Assembly: GCA_031282485.1 (NCBI GenBank)
Contig: JAITDQ010000288.1
Location: 1-12,809, forward strand
DNA from: Tannerella sp.
GTDB taxonomy: Bacteria; Bacteroidota; Bacteroidia; Bacteroidales; Tannerellaceae
DNA length: 12,809 bases
Reading direction: 5' to 3'
Part shown: piece by piece, positions 7,708 to 12,809 of the stretch
Layout: each line of letters starts with the position of its first letter
Position numbering within the stretch: position 1 is the stretch's first letter
Program-made: the position numbers and the translations under genes
The notes under the pieces: generated by a model
What the model was told of the DNA's origin: nothing
The model's database searches: none
What the model saw: only the letters and a program-made list of their open reading frames with translations

Positions 7708-9588
7708 ATGAAAAATAAGAAGACAATAACCTCATGCTTCCTGTCATCATTAGCACTAACAGGCATAGCATCCGAAAGACCTAACATCTTGTGGATCACA
7801 AGTGAAGACAACAGCCCGATGCTGGGTTGCTACGGCGACAAGTTTGCCGTAACGCCTAACCTCGACCGTCTGGCAGCCGAAGGCTTTCGTTACACACATG
7901 CTTACGCCTGCGCTCCGGTAAGCGCACCTGCCCGAAATACGATTATAACGGGCGTATATGCCTGTTCGGCAGGCAATCAACACATGCGCAGTTGGTACGG
8001 AAAATCAAATACGGTGCATTATTATCCCGAATTTTTGCGCCAGTCGGGTTATTATTGCACTAATAACCCGAAAGAAGACTACAATCATCCGGCAGAGCAA
8101 ACCCGTGACATCTGGGATGAATCGGGCCGAGACGCCCATTACAGGAACAGGAAACCGGGACAACCGTTTTTCGCCGTGTTTAACAGCTCTATTTCTCACG
8201 AAAGCTGTATTCACAAATCTATCCCGCCGGATGAACTCCGCCATGACCCCAGTCTGGTTACATTACCCCCATATCATCCCGACACGAAGGAACTTCGCCA
8301 TGACTGGGCGCAGTATTACGACAAAATAGAAGATATGGACGCCTGGGTGGGCGAAATACTCAAGGAGTTGGAAGAAAGCGGAGAGGCAGACAATACAATC
8401 GTCTTTTATTACAGTGATCACGGGGGCGCACTATGCCGCAGCAAACGTTATGTCTATGAAACGGGGACGCATGTCCCGTTCATCGTCAGGATTCCCGAAA
8501 AATTCAAACATTTGTTCCCCGAACACAAACCGGACACAACGGTCGACCGTCTCATCAGTTGGGTAGATTTAGCGCCCACTTTATTGAGCATCACAGGAAT
8601 CCCTGTTCCCGAATGGATGCAGGGGACTGCGTTCCTCGGACAACAGACGGCGACCGAACCGGAATATGTCTTCATGTTCAGAAATCGTATGGACGAACGT
8701 TATGACATGTCGCGTGCCATCCGCGACAAGCGTTTCCGCTATATCCGCAATTATCAGCCACACCGTATATACGGACAACACAACAATTACCTTTGGCTTG
8801 CTCCTTCGGTAGCGTCATGGGAAAATGCATACAAGTCGGGACTTTGTAATCGTGTCCAGTCCGTATTCTGGGAAACAAAACCGGCAGAAGAATTGTATGA
8901 TACGGAAAATGATGTATGGGAAATCCATAACCTTGCCGACAATCCGGATTACAGACAGGAACTTGAACGACTTAGAAATGCCCTGAATGACCGGATGATA
9001 AATATCTGCGATGCAGGTTTTATTCAAGAAGGTGAATATGAACGCATCAACAACACGACGACGATGTATGATTACCTGCGCTCGCCGGAATATCCGATTG
9101 CCGAAATCGTCCGTGTGGCCAATATTGCCACCCTGAAAGACAAAAAAAATCTGCCTGATTTGACGGAATACTTAAAAAGCAACAACCGGATTATTCGTTA
9201 TTGGGCGGCAACCGGACTGCTGATTCTCGGCAAAGATGCGGAAAGTAGCGTGGATCATCTGACTACCGCACTTCAAGACCCTTCTCCCGATGTGACAATC
9301 GTAGCGGCAGAGGCTTTGTATCGTCTCGGCCAACGTCAAAAAAGTGTGGAAACTTTGTTGACGGCCTTAGAAAATCCGAATGTCTCGGTTCGAACTTTCG
9401 CCTTGAATATTATTGATAATTTGGACGAAAGAAGCCCTCGTGTCAGACAGGCGGTCGAAAAACTCGGCAAAAAATCGAAGGACGACAAAAACCCGGAACG
9501 ACACGATCTGCGGATGGTGAACTGGCTCGCAACAAAATGGAATAATAACGTAAACCACTCCGTAGAACTTTTCCCCAAATTACAATAA
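7708..9588 (+). CDS. Ser-type heparan N-sulfatase-like sulfatase with HEAT-like repeats
   Basis: Formylglycine sulfatase of 626 aa, resembling the heparan N-sulfatase (sulfamidase, SGSH) group of S1. It has a Sec signal (residues 1-22, cleaved near GIAS) and no lipobox. The catalytic motif is S72-A73-P74-A75-R76; the usual form in relatives is C-A-P-A-R. The metal site differs from the other three enzymes: the first acidic pair is E33-D34 (TSEDNSP) and the second pair is D237-H238 (SDHGG). H164, K122 and K246 are likely active-site contacts. From about residue 466 to 590 there are two to three helical HEAT-like repeats (for example VRVANIATL, IIRYWAATGLLILG, VTIVAAEALYRLG). Such an extension is known in bacterial sulfatases and may mediate protein or glycan contacts. 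It starts 38 bp after the preceding gene. Activity on N-sulfated glucosamine is only one possibility; related proteins act on other sulfated sugars. Confidence 0.93.
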   Translation: MKNKKTITSCFLSSLALTGIASERPNILWITSEDNSPMLGCYGDKFAVTPNLDRLAAEGFRYTHAYACAPVSAPARNTIITGVYACSAGNQHMRSWYGKSNTVHYYPEFLRQSGYYCTNNPKEDYNHPAEQTRDIWDESGRDAHYRNRKPGQPFFAVFNSSISHESCIHKSIPPDELRHDPSLVTLPPYHPDTKELRHDWAQYYDKIEDMDAWVGEILKELEESGEADNTIVFYYSDHGGALCRSKRYVYETGTHVPFIVRIPEKFKHLFPEHKPDTTVDRLISWVDLAPTLLSITGIPVPEWMQGTAFLGQQTATEPEYVFMFRNRMDERYDMSRAIRDKRFRYIRNYQPHRIYGQHNNYLWLAPSVASWENAYKSGLCNRVQSVFWETKPAEELYDTENDVWEIHNLADNPDYRQELERLRNALNDRMINICDAGFIQEGEYERINNTTTMYDYLRSPEYPIAEIVRVANIATLKDKKNLPDLTEYLKSNNRIIRYWAATGLLILGKDAESSVDHLTTALQDPSPDVTIVAAEALYRLGQRQKSVETLLTALENPNVSVRTFALNIIDNLDERSPRVRQAVEKLGKKSKDDKNPERHDLRMVNWLATKWNNNVNHSVELFPKLQ

Positions 9589-9615
9589 AACAGGATTTCC
9601 ATCGTTTTCCGATAT

Positions 9616-11589
9616 ATGCGATTCATTCGTTACATAGAACTTGTGCTGGCAGGGATATTGCTCTTCTCCTGCAAAAGTGTTAAACTCAGTGTTGCCGAAG
9701 AAAAGCAACGCATAGGGGAGTATTATGAAGCGGCGAACATGTACCGAAAACTGTATTCGAAAGCCAAACCTGACGAACGCGACATGCGGGCATACGTTTC
9801 CTACCGTATGGGTATCTGCTATCAGAAAATCAACGATGTATCGCGGGCTACAAGCGCCTACCTGAGCGCTCTGAGGTACAATTATCCCGACAGCCTGCTG
9901 AACCTGCGGCTCGCACAGACGTATCATCAGGGCGGACGATACGGCGATGCCATCAACTGTTATAATAAGTTTCTGGAACAAACCCCGGAAAGCTTAATCG
10001 CAATAAACGGATTGAAAGGATGCGCACTTGCCGTGGAAATGAAGGAAAAGCCCACCCCGTACCAGGTTCGCAAAATGGATATTTTTAATTCCCGTTACGG
10101 CGAATTTAGCCCGGCGCTTACGGGTGATGATTATGATAAACTGTACTTTGCATCGTCGCGCGCAAAGAAAGTAAGCAAAGATTCCTTGAGCAGTATAACG
10201 GGGCAGTTAGTCAATAACATCTACCTCGCGGAAAAAGATGAAAAGGGCGCATGGAAAAAACCGGTAGAACTCGAAGACGCCATCAATACGAAGTTTGACG
10301 AAGGAACACCGTCCCTGTCTGCCGACGGCAACACGATGTATTACACCTATTGCGAAAGCGACCCGATAAGCGCGCGACCTGCGGAAATACACATCTCTAC
10401 CCGCAGCGGAGCGTCATGGGGCGCAGGCTCGCGGGCTAACTTAGTAAAAGATTCCATCACAAACGCAGGGCATCCGGCAATATCGCCCGACGGTAAATAT
10501 CTGTATTTCGTATCCGACATGGGCGGTTATGGCGGAAAAGACATCTTTCGTGCGCGGCTTGTCGGAATGAACGATTTCGGCGGCATAGAAAACCTCGGCC
10601 CGCAGATAAACACCGCCGGCGACGAAATGTTCCCATACGTACGCGATTCGGCAACCATCTATTTCTCCTCAAACGGACATCCCGGACTGGGCGGCCTCGA
10701 CCTGTTCAAGGCGTCCGTAGACAGCGTAGGCGTATGGCATGTGGAAAACATGGGCTACCCCGTAAATTCCATGGGAGACGATTTCGGCATCACATTCGAA
10801 GGAAACCGGGAAAGAGGATTTTTCTCATCCAACCGGAACGACGCCCGCGGATACGACCATATTTATGCATTTGAACGCCCGTCCGTAACGATTTTCATCG
10901 AAGGATACGTCTCCGACGCCGAAGGAAATCCTGTCGAAGGGGCATTAGTGCGCATCGTAGGCAAAGACGGACTGAACGAAAAAGTGCCGGCAAAACCGGA
11001 CGGTTCATACAAAGTCGAACTCGAACGCGACATAAGTTACGTGATGATGGCAAGCGCCCCCGATTACCTGAACCAGAATTTCGAACTGAAGACCGACCCC
11101 GACGAACGGAACGAAACCTATTACGTGGACTTCTATCTGTCGCCCATTCATAAACCTACCGTTGTGGAAAATATCTTCTACGCCTTCGATTCGGCAACCC
11201 TCCGCCCGGAATCGAAAGAAGCCCTCGACGAAATCATTCAGGTGCTGAACGACAATCCCAACATAACCATAGAAATGGGTGCACATACCGACCGGAAAGG
11301 TTCCGACAGCTATAACGAACGACTGGCGCAACGGCGTGCACAGTCGGTCGTCGACTACCTGATTGAAGCCGGTATCCCGGCAGACCGCCTGACGGCCAAA
11401 GGTTACGGCAAATCCGAACCGAAAACCGTGACGGGGAAAATGGCCGGAGAACACGATTTCCTTCATGAGGGAGATGTCCTTACGGAACAGTACATCCTCC
11501 GCCTGACGCCGGAACAGCAGGAAATCGCCGACCAGTACAACCGCCGGACGGAATTTAAAGTAACCGGAATGACTTATAACCTTTATTAA
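9616..11589 (+). CDS. PorE-like OmpA-family lipoprotein (TPR-PD40-CRD-OmpA)
   Basis: A 657-aa envelope protein whose domain order matches PorE, a peptidoglycan-binding accessory component of the Bacteroidota type IX secretion system. A short leader with lipobox LFSC (Cys19) predicts a lipoprotein. Residues about 25-135 are TPR-like helices. Residues about 155-420 are PD40/WD40-like propeller blades (for example HPAISPDGKYLYFVSD and FPYVRDSATIYFSS). Residues about 425-510 are a carboxypeptidase regulatory-like domain (GYVSDAEGNPVEGALVRI). Residues about 517-605 are an OmpA C-terminal domain with the peptidoglycan-contact pair D559 and R574 (HTDRKG, NERLAQRRA). It follows the sulfatase by 27 bp and precedes the maturase by 24 bp. 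Many Bacteroidales encode several proteins with this architecture, so a role in secretion is a hypothesis. None of the sulfatases here shows a type IX sorting domain. It may simply anchor envelope complexes to peptidoglycan. Confidence 0.88.
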   Translation: MRFIRYIELVLAGILLFSCKSVKLSVAEEKQRIGEYYEAANMYRKLYSKAKPDERDMRAYVSYRMGICYQKINDVSRATSAYLSALRYNYPDSLLNLRLAQTYHQGGRYGDAINCYNKFLEQTPESLIAINGLKGCALAVEMKEKPTPYQVRKMDIFNSRYGEFSPALTGDDYDKLYFASSRAKKVSKDSLSSITGQLVNNIYLAEKDEKGAWKKPVELEDAINTKFDEGTPSLSADGNTMYYTYCESDPISARPAEIHISTRSGASWGAGSRANLVKDSITNAGHPAISPDGKYLYFVSDMGGYGGKDIFRARLVGMNDFGGIENLGPQINTAGDEMFPYVRDSATIYFSSNGHPGLGGLDLFKASVDSVGVWHVENMGYPVNSMGDDFGITFEGNRERGFFSSNRNDARGYDHIYAFERPSVTIFIEGYVSDAEGNPVEGALVRIVGKDGLNEKVPAKPDGSYKVELERDISYVMMASAPDYLNQNFELKTDPDERNETYYVDFYLSPIHKPTVVENIFYAFDSATLRPESKEALDEIIQVLNDNPNITIEMGAHTDRKGSDSYNERLAQRRAQSVVDYLIEAGIPADRLTAKGYGKSEPKTVTGKMAGEHDFLHEGDVLTEQYILRLTPEQQEIADQYNRRTEFKVTGMTYNLY

Positions 11590-11613
11590 AAACAGATATA
11601 AAAAGAGTAAATC

Positions 11614-12809
11614 ATGGGAGAAACGCTATATTTCAGTCCGCTGTCATTTCCGTTATATGTAATGGCAAAACCTGCCGGCCCGATGTGCAATATGGATTGC
11701 GAATACTGTTATTACTTAGAAAAAAGCGAACTGTTCGCCGGACGGAACGGATATAAAATGCAGGAAGACCTGCTCGAACGGTTCACCGACGAATACATAA
11801 ACTGCCAGACCTCGCCATTCGTCCAGTTCACGTGGCACGGAGGCGAAGCCCTGCTCCGCAGCATAGACTTCTACCGCAAAGCGATACGTCTGCAACAACA
11901 GTACGGGCGCGGACGCGAAATATCAAACTGCATCCAGACAAATGGACTGTTACTAAACGACGAATGGTGTCGTTTCTTCAAAGACAACAATTTCCTGATC
12001 GGCATCTCCATCGACGGGCCGGAAAGGATTCATGACCATTACCGCAAAGACCGCGGCGGACGCGGAACCTTCAAACGTGTGATGCGGGGGATTGAACTGC
12101 TGCAGAAACACGGCGTAGAATTTAATACGCTGTCTGTAATCAATGACTATAATGTCGGGTATCCGGTTGAAATATACCGCTTTTTTAAAGAAATAGGAAG
12201 CCGCTACATGCAGTTTTCTCCCATTGTGGAACGGTTGGGCACACGGGCTGACGGACTTGAAATGCTCACAGCCGACGACCGTCCCGACGACGGTGAAATC
12301 GCCTCCTGGTCAGTCAATCCCGTTGCTTACGGGAATTTTTATATCCGCATGTTCGACGAATGGGTACGCCACGATGTAGGCCGGTATTACGTGCAACTTT
12401 TCGACGCCACACTGGCCGGAATGGTACACGAACAGCCCGGCGTATGCATCTATGCCGAAACATGCGGCCACGCCCTCGCCATGGAACATAACGGAGACGT
12501 CTACGCATGCGACCATTTCGTATATCCCGAATACCTCAGGGGTAACATCCTGCACGATTCGCTTGTAAGCATAACGCTTTCCGGCGAACAAAAGCGATTC
12601 GGTAACGACAAACGCGACCGTCTGCCCCTGCAATGCCGCACCTGCCGTTTCCTGAACCTTTGCAACGGCGAGTGTCCGAAAAACCGGATAGCAACAACCG
12701 CCGCCGGCGAGTACGGCCTGAATTACCTCTGCCCCGGCCTCCGCATGTATTTCGAACACGTATATCCCTATATGGAATTTATGGCGGAAGAACTGCGCAA
12801 CCAAAGACC
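11614..12809 (+). CDS. Anaerobic sulfatase-maturating enzyme, radical SAM/SPASM (3' partial)
   Basis: A cytoplasmic radical-SAM enzyme that oxidises a Cys or Ser of nascent sulfatases to formylglycine without oxygen. 398 codons are visible and no stop is reached; relatives are about 370-415 aa, so little is missing. The SAM cluster motif is C25-N-M-D-C29-E-Y-C32, followed by GGE (76-78) and SIDGP (132-136). The C-terminal SPASM region has the full set for two auxiliary [4Fe-4S] clusters: C278, C284, C299, C341, C344, C350, C354 and C373. Their spacing is nearly the same as in the characterised Clostridium perfringens anSME, and D300, right after C299, corresponds to its proposed catalytic base. 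CNGECPK (350-356) has Glu where CNGGCPK is usual. The chosen ATG is 24 bp after the preceding stop. In this cluster all four candidate substrates are Ser-type, which makes this their likely dedicated maturase, although anSMEs commonly accept both residues. Confidence 0.95.
   Translation, partial: MGETLYFSPLSFPLYVMAKPAGPMCNMDCEYCYYLEKSELFAGRNGYKMQEDLLERFTDEYINCQTSPFVQFTWHGGEALLRSIDFYRKAIRLQQQYGRGREISNCIQTNGLLLNDEWCRFFKDNNFLIGISIDGPERIHDHYRKDRGGRGTFKRVMRGIELLQKHGVEFNTLSVINDYNVGYPVEIYRFFKEIGSRYMQFSPIVERLGTRADGLEMLTADDRPDDGEIASWSVNPVAYGNFYIRMFDEWVRHDVGRYYVQLFDATLAGMVHEQPGVCIYAETCGHALAMEHNGDVYACDHFVYPEYLRGNILHDSLVSITLSGEQKRFGNDKRDRLPLQCRTCRFLNLCNGECPKNRIATTAAGEYGLNYLCPGLRMYFEHVYPYMEFMAEELRNQR

Noticed and set aside
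12310..12804. Long open frame on the minus strand opposite the maturase, and similar ones opposite the transporter (151-816) and the sulfatases
   Set aside because: They lie wholly antisense to well-supported genes, their translations resemble no family, and such frames are common opposite coding DNA of this composition.
1..12809. Polysaccharide utilisation locus with SusC/SusD, glycoside hydrolases or a regulator
   Set aside because: None is present in the window. The sulfatases may belong to a larger locus, but nothing here shows it.

Overview
The window comes from an anaerobic member of the Bacteroidota, probably order Bacteroidales. Evidence for this: S1 sulfatases with Bacteroides-type sequences, an OmpA-family lipoprotein with the TPR / beta-propeller / carboxypeptidase-regulatory / OmpA architecture of PorE, an anaerobic radical-SAM sulfatase maturase, and weak Shine-Dalgarno signals. 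All genes lie on the + strand with small gaps (11, 23, 38, 27 and 24 bp, plus one 4-bp overlap). The single larger gap, of 109 bp, is at 3617-3725, so the region reads as one or two operons. Neither end of the window is an operon boundary, because the first and last genes both run off the edge.

Layout: (1) the 3' part of a YeiH-type membrane transporter annotated in its family as a putative sulfate exporter; (2) a lipoprotein-type arylsulfatase at 1152; (3) an AT-rich chimeric ORF at 2975-3616, made of an internally deleted remnant of a second sulfatase's 5' end joined in frame to a putative lipoprotein of unknown function; (4) a large 764-aa arylsulfatase at 3726, which is the intact paralog of that remnant; (5) a second lipoprotein-type sulfatase at 6017, translationally coupled to it; (6) a heparan N-sulfatase-like sulfatase with C-terminal HEAT-like repeats at 7708; (7) a PorE-like OmpA-family lipoprotein at 9616; (8) a nearly complete anaerobic sulfatase-maturating enzyme (anSME) at 11614, cut by the window end.

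The most striking feature is that all four intact sulfatases carry serine, not cysteine, at the residue that becomes the catalytic formylglycine (S-C-P-T-R, S-A-P-T-R, S-W-P-T-R, S-A-P-A-R). The same gene run encodes the enzyme type able to oxidise such serines without oxygen. The cluster therefore looks like a self-contained, all-serine-type sulfatase system with its own maturase and possibly its own sulfate-handling transporter. The likely workflow is: the anSME converts the serine to formylglycine in the cytoplasm; the sulfatases are exported by Sec signals, two as lipoproteins and two as soluble envelope proteins; they then desulfate one or more sulfated glycans. The substrate cannot be read from the sequence, since no glycoside hydrolase, SusC/SusD pair or regulator lies within the window. 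I see no RNA genes, CRISPR arrays, insertion sequences or origins.
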